Shown in pieces: positions 24,468 through 34,358 of a stretch of 64,000 bases of DNA. Within the stretch, counting starts at the first letter, position 1; each line of letters opens with the position of its first letter. The position numbers and the translations under genes were made by a program. Source of the stretch: Flavobacterium sp. 140616W15 (lineage in GTDB: Bacteria > Bacteroidota > Bacteroidia > Flavobacteriales > Flavobacteriaceae); the NCBI RefSeq assembly GCF_003668995.1, contig NZ_CP033068.1, positions 2,480,001 to 2,544,000 on the forward strand, given 5' to 3'. The notes under the pieces are model-generated. The model searched no databases. It worked only from the letters and a program-made list of their open reading frames with translations, and was not told the origin of the DNA.

Positions 24468-25541
24468 ATGGCAACAACTCATAACTCAAATAGCAAACTA
24501 ACAAGAGATTTAGGAATTAGTCTTTTAATATACTCATTGCCTGTATTAGCAATTTACTTATATTTTAAACTGAGTAATGGGATCGTAAGTGAATCACATA
24601 TTACATTACCATCCTTTTTAGAATTTGTAAAACCTGCATTTCAGAATATCCGCAGTTGGGGATTAATTGCATTTATGTTAGTTTTAGGTATCATAGAATT
24701 TGCAGCTGGCTTATATGATGATCAATGGACTGGCGAAGAACGAAAAATAGATATCGTTTGTTTTCTTGCTCCAAAATTACTTTTGCCTCCTGTTATTGCT
24801 TTTTTTAGTTTAACAGTTTTACCATATGTAATTCCGAATCTAGAAAATTCACTTTCGTGGGTTCCTTTTTGGGGAGGTTTTTTCTTAATTGCTATAGCCG
24901 ATGATTTAACTCAATATTGGTACCATCGCTTGCATCATCAAGTACCCTTTTTATGGCGTTTTCATAGAACACACCATTCGGCTCCATACATGGGAATGGC
25001 AATGGCTTCTAGACAAAATTTTATCTATACTGTATTCTTTTCTCAAATATACTTAACAGCAACCCTAACTTATTTAGGATTAGGATTACCTGCTTTATTT
25101 GTTTTGGTGATAAAAAGTTTTATCACTTTGGGAGCACATTCAAGTATTGCTTGGGACAAACCATTTTACAAATACAAAGTTTTACATCCAATTGCGTGGG
25201 TATTAGAACGATTAATTTCGACTCCAGCCACTCATCATGCACATCATGCTGATACTAGCGGAGACGGAATTGGACATTTTAAAGGCAACTTTGGTAATAT
25301 GTTTTTTATTTGGGATATGATTTTTGGAACTGGTTTAATAACACGCAAATTTCCAAAATCATATGGAATGAAATCATACAAACAAGAAGAATGGTATGCA
25401 CAATTTCTTTGGCCAATATTCAAATCTAAAAAAGAAGGAAGTGCCTTAGTTGAAGGAGTGCTTGCAGTTCCATTAACACAAAAAGCAAACAATACTCCTT
25501 CGCAAAGTCCTGTTTATTTTGAACAACAAACTCAATCTTAA
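24468..25541 (+). CDS. Sterol desaturase / fatty acid hydroxylase family membrane protein
   Basis: 357 residues with four or more hydrophobic segments. The eight-histidine di-iron motif is complete: HRLHH (YWYHRLHHQVPFLW), HRTHHS and HHAHHAD, plus a His in GIGHFKGNFG. Family members oxidise, hydroxylate or desaturate lipids in the membrane using O2. Its presence inside a sulfatase/SusCD cluster is unusual and may mean that the sulfated substrate is a lipid or sterol-like molecule, or that the product is further oxidised (inference). The gene overlaps no neighbour; the rhodanese gene begins 4 bases later. Confidence 0.9.
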   Translation: MATTHNSNSKLTRDLGISLLIYSLPVLAIYLYFKLSNGIVSESHITLPSFLEFVKPAFQNIRSWGLIAFMLVLGIIEFAAGLYDDQWTGEERKIDIVCFLAPKLLLPPVIAFFSLTVLPYVIPNLENSLSWVPFWGGFFLIAIADDLTQYWYHRLHHQVPFLWRFHRTHHSAPYMGMAMASRQNFIYTVFFSQIYLTATLTYLGLGLPALFVLVIKSFITLGAHSSIAWDKPFYKYKVLHPIAWVLERLISTPATHHAHHADTSGDGIGHFKGNFGNMFFIWDMIFGTGLITRKFPKSYGMKSYKQEEWYAQFLWPIFKSKKEGSALVEGVLAVPLTQKANNTPSQSPVYFEQQTQS

Positions 25542-25545
25542 AACT

Positions 25546-26271
25546 ATGAAAAATTCAAAACTTAAAAATAGCCTCACAGCACTCGTCTTGCTATTTACAC
25601 TAATCGGTTTTTCACAAGATAAAAACCCGAATGTAGTACCATTGGAAGTATTTTATACAAAAATAAAAAGTCAAAAAAAACCTCAAATAATTGATGCACG
25701 AGGTGCTGATGAATTTGCTCTGAACCATATTAATGGCGCTGTCAATTTTAATTTACAATCCGAAAATTATGCCAAGCATATAGCTTCATTAGACAAATCA
25801 AAACCTGTGTTTATCTATTCAATTGGAGCTGGGCGAAGTGTAGCCTTAGAAAAAGAATTATTAAAGAATGGCTTCAAAGAGGCCTACAGTTTAGAAGGGG
25901 GAATTGCAAACTGGATTGGAAATGGAAAACCATTTTATGCTAATCCCGATAGCTATCGGGATAAAAGTAAATTATCCTTAACTGAATACAATAAAATTAT
26001 TGCCGATAATAATACTGTTTTAGTAGATATTGGATCTAAATACTGTGCTCCATGTAAAAAAGTAAAACCTATTTTAGAAACAATTCGAGCGCAATATGGT
26101 AGCAATTTAAAAATTGTTGAAATCGAACTCGAAGACAGTCCACAGGTAATTGCAGATTTAAAAACCATAAACGTTTTCCCAACCTTGCTTTTATACAAAA
26201 AAGGAAAAATCATATTCAAAAAAGAAGGTATTAGCGATTTAAAAAATGATCTTGATGTGGCTTTGAATTAA
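25546..26271 (+). CDS. Secreted rhodanese-like/thioredoxin fusion protein
   Basis: 241 residues from the ATG at 25546; the in-frame ATG at 25519 lies inside the previous gene and is rejected. The signal peptide ends near GFSQ (23). The rhodanese-like domain (about 30-130) has IIDARGADEFALNHINGAVN and the loop FIYSIGAGRSVA, where the sulfur-carrying Cys is replaced by Ser92. The thioredoxin domain (about 145-241) has YCAPCKKVKPIL with the redox pair Cys167 and Cys170, then VFPTLLLYKKGK. It should work in the periplasm as a thiol-disulfide protein; sulfurtransferase activity is doubtful. A 20-base palindrome encodes the linker between the two domains. Confidence 0.88.
   Translation: MKNSKLKNSLTALVLLFTLIGFSQDKNPNVVPLEVFYTKIKSQKKPQIIDARGADEFALNHINGAVNFNLQSENYAKHIASLDKSKPVFIYSIGAGRSVALEKELLKNGFKEAYSLEGGIANWIGNGKPFYANPDSYRDKSKLSLTEYNKIIADNNTVLVDIGSKYCAPCKKVKPILETIRAQYGSNLKIVEIELEDSPQVIADLKTINVFPTLLLYKKGKIIFKKEGISDLKNDLDVALN
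25943..25962. repeat. Perfect 20-base palindrome inside a coding region
   Basis: ATCCCGATAGCTATCGGGAT, a perfect inverted repeat, encodes PDSYRD in the linker of the rhodanese-thioredoxin protein. Its core CCGATAGCTATCGG also occurs in non-coding DNA at 26301-26318 and 54530-54547. Confidence 0.8.
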
Positions 26272-26276
26272 GGTTT

Positions 26277-26470
26277 AAAAAAAGGTACTAAGGTTCTGAG
26301 TTCCGATAGCTATCGGAACAAAGGTTCAAAGATTTCCTGTAGAGACGCACCCCAATGCGTTTAACCATTCAAGGATTTGAAAAAAGGTACTGAGGTTCTG
26401 AAGTTCAAAGGTTTCCTGTAGAGGCGAACCACAGTTCGTCTAACGATACAAAGGCTTTATAGAAATAAAT
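26277..26470. repeat. Dispersed intergenic repeat block with GATAGCTATC palindrome
   Basis: This block fills most of a 313-base gap. It contains AAGGTTCTGAG, then palindrome TTCCGATAGCTATCGGAA (26301-26318), AACAAAGGTTCAAAG, then two GTAGAG(A/G)CG-type short inverted repeats (about 26339-26362 and 26418-26441). A near copy in opposite orientation lies at 54505-54560. The block interrupts the sulfur island between the rhodanese gene and yeiH-like gene. No gene is seen here. Confidence 0.7.
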
Positions 26471-26584
26471 AATCCTTCAAATCCTTTTAATCTGTGGCAG
26501 AAAAAGAAGCAAAGGTCTTACGCAAGATTATCATACCTGCAAGTTCAAAAAAGACCTTGCAGGAAAATAAATAAAAATATTAAA

Positions 26585-27847
26585 ATGTCAATTAAAACAA
26601 AACAATATATCATTCACGAAGATTGGACAGTAGTTCTTTTAGGATTTTTAATAATAGGGATATCGCTTTTTATTTTTCTTCCTTCTGTACCTGTATTCAA
26701 GTGGTCGGATGGAACAGATTTGCTAAATAGTGTATTCAATTCCGGAAATCTACAAATCATTGGATTGCAATTTATATACCTCATTTCAATAGGTACAATC
26801 GGTGCTTTTTTAACTGGAAAGTCGGTCAAAAATTTTCTATTTGGCTTTCCAATCGTTTATATATTAACCGTAAGTGCATTGATTATTGCTGGGAATACTA
26901 CGATAAAAGGATTCAATCTAGAAGCTGTAATTTTTAGTTTGATTATTGGTTTAGCTATTGGTAATTTATTTAAACTTCCAGAATGGTTTCGTTCCGCTCT
27001 TTCTACAGAAATATTTGTAAAAATAGGATTGGTCTTATTAGGAACCAGTGTCATCTTTTCAGATATCCTTAAAGCAGGCACTTTAGGATTAGCCCAGGCT
27101 CTGGTAGTAGTAGTATCAGTTTGGTACTTTGCTTTTTGGCTGTGCAAAAAATTAAAAATCGATGATGAGTTAACCATGATGATTTCCAGCGCAGTTTCCA
27201 TCTGCGGAGTATCGGCAGCTATTGCAACTTCAGGTGCTATCAAAGGAGATTCCAAGAAACTTTCTTATGTTATTTCGATGGTATTGGTGACTGCAATTCC
27301 TATGATGATTTTCATGCCTATTATTGCTAAATATTTCAACTTCCCCGAAGAGGTAACTGGAGCTTGGTTAGGCGGAAGTATAGATACCTCAGGAGCTGTT
27401 GTTGCATCGGGCTCACTAGTAGGAGAAACGGCACTAAAAATAAGTACGATTGTAAAATTCTCTCAAAATGTATTATTAGGATTAGCCGCTTTTGCCATAT
27501 CCGTTTATTGGACCTATACACATAATAAATCGGCCGAAGCTGTTGCATCAAAACCTACATTAGGAGTTATTTGGGAACGTTTTCCAAAGTTTGTCATTGG
27601 TTTCATAGCCGCTTCCTTAGTTTTTTCGTTCCTGCTTACATCTGAAGTTCGTGAAGAAGTTAAGGACAGTTTAAAGAATTTACAAGGCATTTGGTTTGCT
27701 CTGGCTTTTACAAGTATAGGTTTAGAAACCAATTTTAAAGATTTACTAAGCAACAACAGTAAAAAACCATTATATGCCTTTTTAATAGCACAGTTATTCA
27801 ATGTAATTATTACACTGATAATAGCCTTATTGTTATTTAGTAATTAA
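26585..27847 (+). CDS. YeiH family (UPF0324) putative sulfate exporter
   Basis: 420 residues with about ten hydrophobic segments. The family signatures GLAIGNLFKLPEWF, KIGLVLLGTSVIFSDIL, SSAVSICGVSAAIATSGAIK and GGSIDTSGAVVASG are present. Members are annotated as putative sulfate or organic anion exporters, and some are linked to taurine or sulfolactate breakdown. Placed among sulfatases, it probably balances sulfate or a sulfur-containing product at the inner membrane (inference). It lies downstream of the repeat block and 40 bases before the second sulfatase gene. Confidence 0.88.
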   Translation: MSIKTKQYIIHEDWTVVLLGFLIIGISLFIFLPSVPVFKWSDGTDLLNSVFNSGNLQIIGLQFIYLISIGTIGAFLTGKSVKNFLFGFPIVYILTVSALIIAGNTTIKGFNLEAVIFSLIIGLAIGNLFKLPEWFRSALSTEIFVKIGLVLLGTSVIFSDILKAGTLGLAQALVVVVSVWYFAFWLCKKLKIDDELTMMISSAVSICGVSAAIATSGAIKGDSKKLSYVISMVLVTAIPMMIFMPIIAKYFNFPEEVTGAWLGGSIDTSGAVVASGSLVGETALKISTIVKFSQNVLLGLAAFAISVYWTYTHNKSAEAVASKPTLGVIWERFPKFVIGFIAASLVFSFLLTSEVREEVKDSLKNLQGIWFALAFTSIGLETNFKDLLSNNSKKPLYAFLIAQLFNVIITLIIALLLFSN

Positions 27848-27887
27848 AATTACAGGCAAGAGTTTGCCAACAAAAATTTAAAATAAA

Positions 27888-29542
27888 ATGAAGAAAACAT
27901 TTATTACACTAAACCTCTTGCTTTCGGCAGTTGTTATAGTTAACGCACAAAATAAAATAACTCCTGAAACTTCAAAACCAAACATCATCCTCATTATGGT
28001 TGATGATATGGGGTATTCGGATTTAGGGAATTATGGTTCAGAAATAAAAACACCAAATCTCGACAAACTAGCCAAAGAAGGATTGCGTTTAAGAGAATTT
28101 TATAACAACTCTATTTGTGCTCCAACCAGAGCTTCCTTATTAACAGGACAATATCAGCATAAAGCTGGTGTTGGATTCTTTGATGTAAATCTTGGATTGC
28201 CAGCATATCAAGGGTATTTAAACAAAGAATCATTAACTCTGGGAGAAGTTTTCCGCTCTGGAGGCTACAGCACTTTATTATCAGGAAAATGGCATGTAGG
28301 TTCTGAAGATCAAGCACAATGGCCAAACCAAAGAGGATTTGATAAATTTTACGGAATCTTAAAAGGGGCTTCAAACTATTTTGACACCAAACCCTTGCCA
28401 TTTGGGAAAACACCTTACCCAGTAAAATTGATAAAAAACAATGTCGAATTACATCCAAAAGATGATTCGTATTATTTCACAGACGAAATAGGGAATAATG
28501 CAGTAACATTTTTAGAAGAACAAAATAAAGAAAACAAACCTTTTTTCTTGTATTTAGCATTTACCGCTCCACATTGGCCATTACAGGCGAAACCAGTAGA
28601 TATTGCTAAATACAGAGGGAAGTTTGATGAAGGTTGGGATATATTAAGAGAAAGAAGAATTGAAAAACTAAAAGAGAACGGAATCCTTCAGGCTGATCAA
28701 ACTATTGGTCCAAGAGATCCCGAAGTTCCAGAATGGAATAAACTAACTTATGACGAGAAGCAGTTTTGGAAAGCTAAAATGGAGGTTTATGCAGCTATGG
28801 TCGATAATATGGACCAGAATGTTGGAAAAGTTTTAAATGAGTTAAAAGCACTTAAAAAAGACAAAAATACGTTGATTATTTTCATTTCTGATAATGGTGC
28901 GCAAGGCGGTTTTAATAGCTACAATCAATTAAACAGAGGTCTTGTAAGAAATACTGGGCCAGTAGGAACATCAGGATCATTTGATTATCAAGAACAAAAC
29001 TGGGCTTATTTATCTAATACTCCATTACAACAATATAAAATAATATGCACGAAGGAGGTTTTAGCTCTCCGTTTATAGCATGGTACCCATCGCAAATAAA
29101 AGCAGGAAGAATTGATAAAGGAACTGGTCATATTATAGACCTCGCTCCTACCTTTTACGAATTGGCTGGAATAGAATACCCAAAAGAATACAATGGTGTT
29201 GCCTCAAATCCTTTGGTTGGGAAGAGTTTATTATCTGTTTTATTTAATAATGTTTCACAGGTTGACAGAGGCGCACCATTGTTTTGGGAAAGAGCAGGAA
29301 ACAGAGCTGTACGAGATGGCAAATGGAAACTAGTCTCGATATATCCATCCTACGAATGGTTACTTTATAATTTAGACACAGACAGAGGAGAAACTTCTAA
29401 TGTAGCGCAACAAAACCCTGCTGTTGTAAATCAACTATCAGAAAAATATTTTGATTGGGCAGCTAAAACTGGAGTAGTCGAATATAGCAAGTTCAAACTA
29501 AAAACAGAGGTAATGCCAGGTGGAAATCCTTTAAAGAAATAG
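27888..29542 (+). pseudogene. Second S1 arylsulfatase, interrupted by a one-base frameshift
   Basis: Two frames together make a sulfatase of about 551 residues. A signal peptide (MKKTFITLNLLLSAVVIVNA) is followed by IILIMVDDMGYSDLG and the formylglycine motif SICAPTRASLLTGQ (Cys77). LSGKWHVGSEDQ, FTAPHWPLQ and FISDNGAQGG are intact, and the first frame ends out of register after NTPLQQYK. The second frame resumes with NNMHEGGFSSPFIAWYPS and ends normally. One missing A in AAAA at 29037-29040 explains the break. All catalytic residues precede the break. It may be intact in the organism; see the pattern of A-run deficits elsewhere. Confidence 0.85.
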
Positions 29543-29576
29543 TTGCTTTTTTTGATATTTTAAGCAATTATAGACA

Positions 29577-29608
29577 AAAAGCGATAGTCTAACAGCTATC
29601 GCTTTTTA
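29577..29608 (+). terminator. Terminator after the second sulfatase gene
   Basis: AAAAGCGATAG pairs with CTATCGCTTTT around TCTAACAG, with T residues following. It separates the sulfatase unit from the second SusCD pair. The 270 bases from here to 29878 are A+T-rich without a clear TAnnTTTG promoter or mini-ORF. Confidence 0.8.
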
Positions 29609-29878
29609 TATTAAACTAACAAATAATAGATATATAAAGAAAATACACGCAAATAAAACAACAATAAGGTTAAATAGCAACAGTAAAAACAATAAAAAGG
29701 AAACAAAAATTAAATTATTAATAATATCTTTAACTAATTTTAACAAAATTGCACAAATCAAATCAATATTGTTACGATTTACACAAAAACAAAATTATTT
29801 GTGATTTTTTATGTTAAAAAAAATTATAAATTAACATATAATTAAGACATTTGAGTATTAACCTTAAACTTTAAAAAA

Positions 29879-32875
29879 ATGAAAATTAACTTAAAGTATT
29901 ATTTGTGGCTTTTGTCGGTATTAATTATGCAAATAGCCAATGCACAAGAAGGATTCATATCTGGCAAAGTTACCGATGTTAAAAAAATTCCTATTCCTGG
30001 AGTAAATGTCCTCGTAAAAGGAACGAAGATCAGTACTCAAACTGATTTTGACGGAAAATTTAAAATAGCAGCAAAAAAGGGAGATATTTTAATTGCTAGC
30101 TATGTAAGTTTTACCACTGTTCAGGCACCTGCATCAAATTTAATGACAATTGAATTAACCGAGACCCAAAATGAACTTGATGCTGTGGTAGTTGTAGGTT
30201 ACGGAACACAGACTAAAAAGAATTTAACAGATAACATTGCGCGTGTTACCGCAAAAGACATTCAACAAGTCCCTGTTTCCAATTTTCAAAATGCCTTGGT
30301 TGGTAAATTAGCAGGAGTACAAATTACTCAAACCAATGGTAAAGTAGATGGTGGAATGAACATTAGAGTACGTGGGGCTGCCAGTATTAGTGCTAGTACA
30401 CAACCTTTGTATGTATTGGATGGAATTCCTTTAATTACTGATGATGAATCAGGAAATGGATCACCAACAAACCCGCTTTTAACCTTAAGTACAAACGAGA
30501 TAGAATCTATTGATGTACTTAAAGACGCTTCTTCTGCAGCTATTTATGGTGCTAGAGGTGCCAATGGAGTTATTATTATAACAACTAAAAAGGGTAAAGA
30601 AGGTAAAGGAAATTTTTCTATAAATCTTTCTCAAGGAGTAAGTGAAGCTACTCATACAAGAAAATGGTTAAACGCAACACAATATGTAGAATTATTACGA
30701 GAAGCTGGTACAAACGTAGGCAGATTAGCAAGAGTTGAAAGAGAATTAGAGTTTTTATCACAAGGAACTGATTGGAGAAATGGAGAAGTAAACACCGACT
30801 GGCAAAAAGAAGCCATTAAAACGGGTTATACTACCGACGCTGATTTCTCTGTTTCTGGTGGTGATGACAAAACTAAATACTACTTTTCAGGAGCATATAA
30901 CAACACTATCGGAATTGTTGACAGTAATAATTTAGAAAGAATTACTGCTAGAACTAATGTATCGCATAAAGTATCAGATCGTTTTACTGCTGGTATGAAT
31001 ATCGGATTTTCTAGATCTATAATTCATAGAGTTCAAGATGACAATGCATTTGCTACTCCACTACAATCTGTTGCACAAGCACCAATTTCGCCTGCAAGAT
31101 TACCAGACGGAACTGCAAATCCAAATACAGAATATGCGAATTATTTGTTAGTTAAAGACAATTCATTCTGGAAAACTATCATGAGAAGAGTTATCGGAAA
31201 AGTATATGGAGAATATAAAATTTTACCTTCTTTAAAATTTAATTCTGATTTTTCATATGATCTTTTATCTCAAACTGAAGATTATTGGCAAGGAAAAAAT
31301 GCTCCTTTTATGGCCACTGATGGGGCTGTATTTGCTACATCTGTAAATACTGAAAATTATGTTTCAAGTAATTATCTTACCTATGATAAAGTATTTGGAG
31401 AAAATCATGTTGTGAATGCACTAGTAGGTATGGAATTTAACAAATACAATCGTCGTTATCAAGATGTTGGTAGTATTTATTTCCCTAATGATGGCTTTCA
31501 AACTGTAGATGGTGGTGCAGAAGTTAATGAAGGACATGGTCGTGAAACTGATTTTGTTTTTCTTTCTCAATTCGTAAGAGTCAATTACTCGTATGCCAAT
31601 AAATATTTATTCAAGGCAAGTATCCGTCGTGATGGTTCCTCTCGTTTTGGAGAAAATGAGAGATTTGGAATATTCCCAGCATTCTCAGCAGGTTGGGTTA
31701 TGTCACAGGAAAATTTCTTAAAAGACAATACTATTTTAACCTATTTAAAATTAAAAGGAAGTTGGGGTAAAGTAGGAAATGCAGAGATCGGGAATTTTGC
31801 TTCTCGTCAATTGTACCAAACAAATCCGTATAACTTAAAATCAGGTCTTACATTTCAACAACCAGGAAACAAAAATCTTACGTGGGAAAAATCAACACAA
31901 ACTGATGTAGGTGTTGAACTAGGATTTATAAACCGAATCAATCTTGAAGTAGATTATTACCAAAAAAACACTGATGGTCTTCTTTTTGAAGTACCATTGT
32001 CTTTAAGTTCAGGAGCAGGTACTACACCTTCAATTAATAAAAATATTGGTGAAGTAGAAAGTAAAGGTTTCGAATTTACTTTGAATACAAAAAACATTGA
32101 AACAGAAAATTTCAAATGGAATACAAGTTTCAATATCACTACAAATGAGTCTAAAGTAAAATCTTTACCTAATAACAATACTGATATTATATCAACACCA
32201 ACTATAAATAGAGTTGGAGAAAACATTTCTTCTTTTTACTTAGTAGAATATGGTGGTGTAGATGTTCAAAATGGTGATGCTCTTTTTGTAAAAAATACTG
32301 TGAATGCAGATGGAAGCATCGATAAAAGCACCACAAACAACTACAGCGAGGCATCTAGAATTATAGCAGGAAACCCTTTTCCTACATTAATGGCTGGTTT
32401 AACCAATACAATAAACTATAAAGGATTTGACTTTACATTTACATTTCAAGGAGAATGGGGAGCTAGTATCTATAATTCAGCTGGGCAGTATATGTCAACA
32501 GCAGGAGATTACTTTGATAATCAAACAATTGATCAATTAAATCGTTGGCAAAAACCTGGAGATATCACAAATGTTCCTCAAGCTAGATATGGTCAAGGAA
32601 ACGGAATTGAAAATTCTACTCGTTATTTAGACAAAGCAGATTTTGTTCGTTTAAGAAACCTAACTTTTGGATATACTCTTCCTAAAGATGTAACAAAAGA
32701 TCTTGGAATGAGTAGTTTAAGAGTCTATTTTACAGGAGTTAATTTGCTAACCTTTACAAATTACGAAGGTTATGATCCTGAAGCTAGACGAGATGATAAT
32801 CAATCTATTGGCCAAGAATTTTACTCAGCTCCTCCTGCAAGAACAATCGCAATGGGAATAAATATTAATTTTTAA
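29879..32875 (+). CDS. SusC/RagA family TonB-linked transporter (second copy)
   Basis: 998 residues with signal peptide (MKINLKYYLWLLSVLIMQIA, cleaved after NAQ). Carboxypeptidase-regulatory-like domain at about 25-100 (GFISGKVTDVKKIPIPGVNV), TonB plug from VVVGYGTQTKKNLTDNIARV through IESIDVLKDASSAAIYGARG, then the barrel to the last strand MGININF. It is clearly diverged from the first SusC (17702) and probably has another substrate. Its SusD partner is 10 bases downstream. Unlike the first pair, no Cys mini-ORF or clear promoter is visible upstream. Confidence 0.93.
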   Translation: MKINLKYYLWLLSVLIMQIANAQEGFISGKVTDVKKIPIPGVNVLVKGTKISTQTDFDGKFKIAAKKGDILIASYVSFTTVQAPASNLMTIELTETQNELDAVVVVGYGTQTKKNLTDNIARVTAKDIQQVPVSNFQNALVGKLAGVQITQTNGKVDGGMNIRVRGAASISASTQPLYVLDGIPLITDDESGNGSPTNPLLTLSTNEIESIDVLKDASSAAIYGARGANGVIIITTKKGKEGKGNFSINLSQGVSEATHTRKWLNATQYVELLREAGTNVGRLARVERELEFLSQGTDWRNGEVNTDWQKEAIKTGYTTDADFSVSGGDDKTKYYFSGAYNNTIGIVDSNNLERITARTNVSHKVSDRFTAGMNIGFSRSIIHRVQDDNAFATPLQSVAQAPISPARLPDGTANPNTEYANYLLVKDNSFWKTIMRRVIGKVYGEYKILPSLKFNSDFSYDLLSQTEDYWQGKNAPFMATDGAVFATSVNTENYVSSNYLTYDKVFGENHVVNALVGMEFNKYNRRYQDVGSIYFPNDGFQTVDGGAEVNEGHGRETDFVFLSQFVRVNYSYANKYLFKASIRRDGSSRFGENERFGIFPAFSAGWVMSQENFLKDNTILTYLKLKGSWGKVGNAEIGNFASRQLYQTNPYNLKSGLTFQQPGNKNLTWEKSTQTDVGVELGFINRINLEVDYYQKNTDGLLFEVPLSLSSGAGTTPSINKNIGEVESKGFEFTLNTKNIETENFKWNTSFNITTNESKVKSLPNNNTDIISTPTINRVGENISSFYLVEYGGVDVQNGDALFVKNTVNADGSIDKSTTNNYSEASRIIAGNPFPTLMAGLTNTINYKGFDFTFTFQGEWGASIYNSAGQYMSTAGDYFDNQTIDQLNRWQKPGDITNVPQARYGQGNGIENSTRYLDKADFVRLRNLTFGYTLPKDVTKDLGMSSLRVYFTGVNLLTFTNYEGYDPEARRDDNQSIGQEFYSAPPARTIAMGININF

Positions 32876-32885
32876 TACAACAAAG

Positions 32886-34283
32886 ATGAAATCATATAAA
32901 TTAATACTATTTATGCTTTTTGCAATCTTACTTACAAGTTGTGAAAACGAATTAGATCTTGATCCCAAACAGACAGAAGATGCTGATCAAACACTAAACA
33001 CAGAAGAAGGTATAACTCAAATTTTGACAGGAGCATATGCCTTAGCTGCCAATGGTAACGCATATGGCGGAAGAATTTTATTATATGCTGATTTACTAGG
33101 AGTTAGTGCATCTGATGAAACAACAGACCTGGAATGGACTGGTACCTTCGGTGAATTAGAACAAATGTATTACAAATCAATGCTAGCTGACAATGTAATT
33201 ATCCAAGGAACTTATTCTAGATGTTACGAAATCATCAATGCGACAAACACAGTTATCGATAACATCGATAAAGTAAAAGATCCAAACAAACGAGCTGTTA
33301 TGATTGGAGAGGCTAACTTTTTAAGATCATTGGCTTATTTTGATCTCGTTCGTTTCTTTGCAAAACCTTATGAAAAAGGACAGACGAATAGCCAATTAGG
33401 TGTTGTTATTAGAGAAAAAGCGATATACGATTTTAACGTCGATTTATCTAAGGAAAGAAGTACAGTTGAAGAGGTATACAAAGTAATCATCGACGGTTTA
33501 AATCTTGCTTATACTAATCTACCAGCAGATAATACTTTTTATGCAGACAAATATGCGGCAAAAGCGTTACTAGCTAGAGTCTATCTACAACAAAGTAACT
33601 ATGCTGGTGCCAGAGACGCTGCAAATGATGTAATTGAAAATAGTGGCCATCGTTTATCTACAAATTATGCTGCTGCTTTTAATCATGACACAGATCAGAC
33701 AGAAGATGTCTTTGCTATTCAAATTACAAAACAGACAGGCTTAAACGATTTAAATACTTTTTATGCTTCTCAGAATAATGGCGGACGTGGAGGTGATTTC
33801 TCTATTAGAGATCATTATTTAGAAAAATTTACAGACCCTAATGATGAAAGGAGCACTTTTAATTATTTTGATGAAGCAAGCGAAACAGTGCTAACATCAA
33901 AATTCACTGATCAATTTGCAAATGTTACTACTATTCGTTTAGCTGAAATGTATTTAATAAGAGCTGAAGCCAACTTTCAAGAAGCTACAAATGTTGGTAA
34001 TACTCCTCTTGATGATATAAATTTTATCAGAGCAAGAGCGAATGCAGGTGATTTACCTTCGGTAACTATAGATGATATTTTACTCGAAAGAGAACTAGAA
34101 CTAGGAATGGAAGGATTCTTAATTCATGATATCAGAAGAACAAAACGTTCTATCGATATAAGCGAAAGTGGAGATGGATCAGATTTAATCCTTTATAACG
34201 CTGCTAATTTAGTGTTCCCAATTCCACTAAAAGAAATGGATACTAATAAAAAAATTACTCAGAATCCAGGATATAATTTCTAA
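32886..34283 (+). CDS. RagB/SusD family lipoprotein (second copy)
   Basis: 465 residues. Lipoprotein signal with lipobox LTSC (Cys19). SusD hallmarks include EEGITQILTGAYALAANGNA, EANFLRSLAYFDLVRFFAKP and a C-terminal LFMEG-type segment (ERELELGMEGFLIHDIRRTK, FPIPLKEMDTN). It binds the substrate on the cell surface with the SusC partner. A strong terminator follows. Confidence 0.92.
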   Translation: MKSYKLILFMLFAILLTSCENELDLDPKQTEDADQTLNTEEGITQILTGAYALAANGNAYGGRILLYADLLGVSASDETTDLEWTGTFGELEQMYYKSMLADNVIIQGTYSRCYEIINATNTVIDNIDKVKDPNKRAVMIGEANFLRSLAYFDLVRFFAKPYEKGQTNSQLGVVIREKAIYDFNVDLSKERSTVEEVYKVIIDGLNLAYTNLPADNTFYADKYAAKALLARVYLQQSNYAGARDAANDVIENSGHRLSTNYAAAFNHDTDQTEDVFAIQITKQTGLNDLNTFYASQNNGGRGGDFSIRDHYLEKFTDPNDERSTFNYFDEASETVLTSKFTDQFANVTTIRLAEMYLIRAEANFQEATNVGNTPLDDINFIRARANAGDLPSVTIDDILLERELELGMEGFLIHDIRRTKRSIDISESGDGSDLILYNAANLVFPIPLKEMDTNKKITQNPGYNF

Positions 34284-34302
34284 GTAAAACCACTATAAAC
34301 CT

Positions 34303-34335
34303 AAAAAACCATTCGTTAAACGAATGGTTTTTTTA
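34303..34335. terminator. Bidirectional terminator between susD and rocD
   Basis: AAAAAACCATTCG pairs with CGAATGGTTTTTT around TTAAA, between convergent genes. It can stop transcripts from both strands. Confidence 0.85.
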
Positions 34336-34358
34336 TATCAATTTTGTAAATTATAGAT

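Noticed and set aside
27514..27801. Minus-strand frame of 95 codons in the YeiH-like gene
   Set aside because: Shadow of a strongly conserved membrane protein gene.
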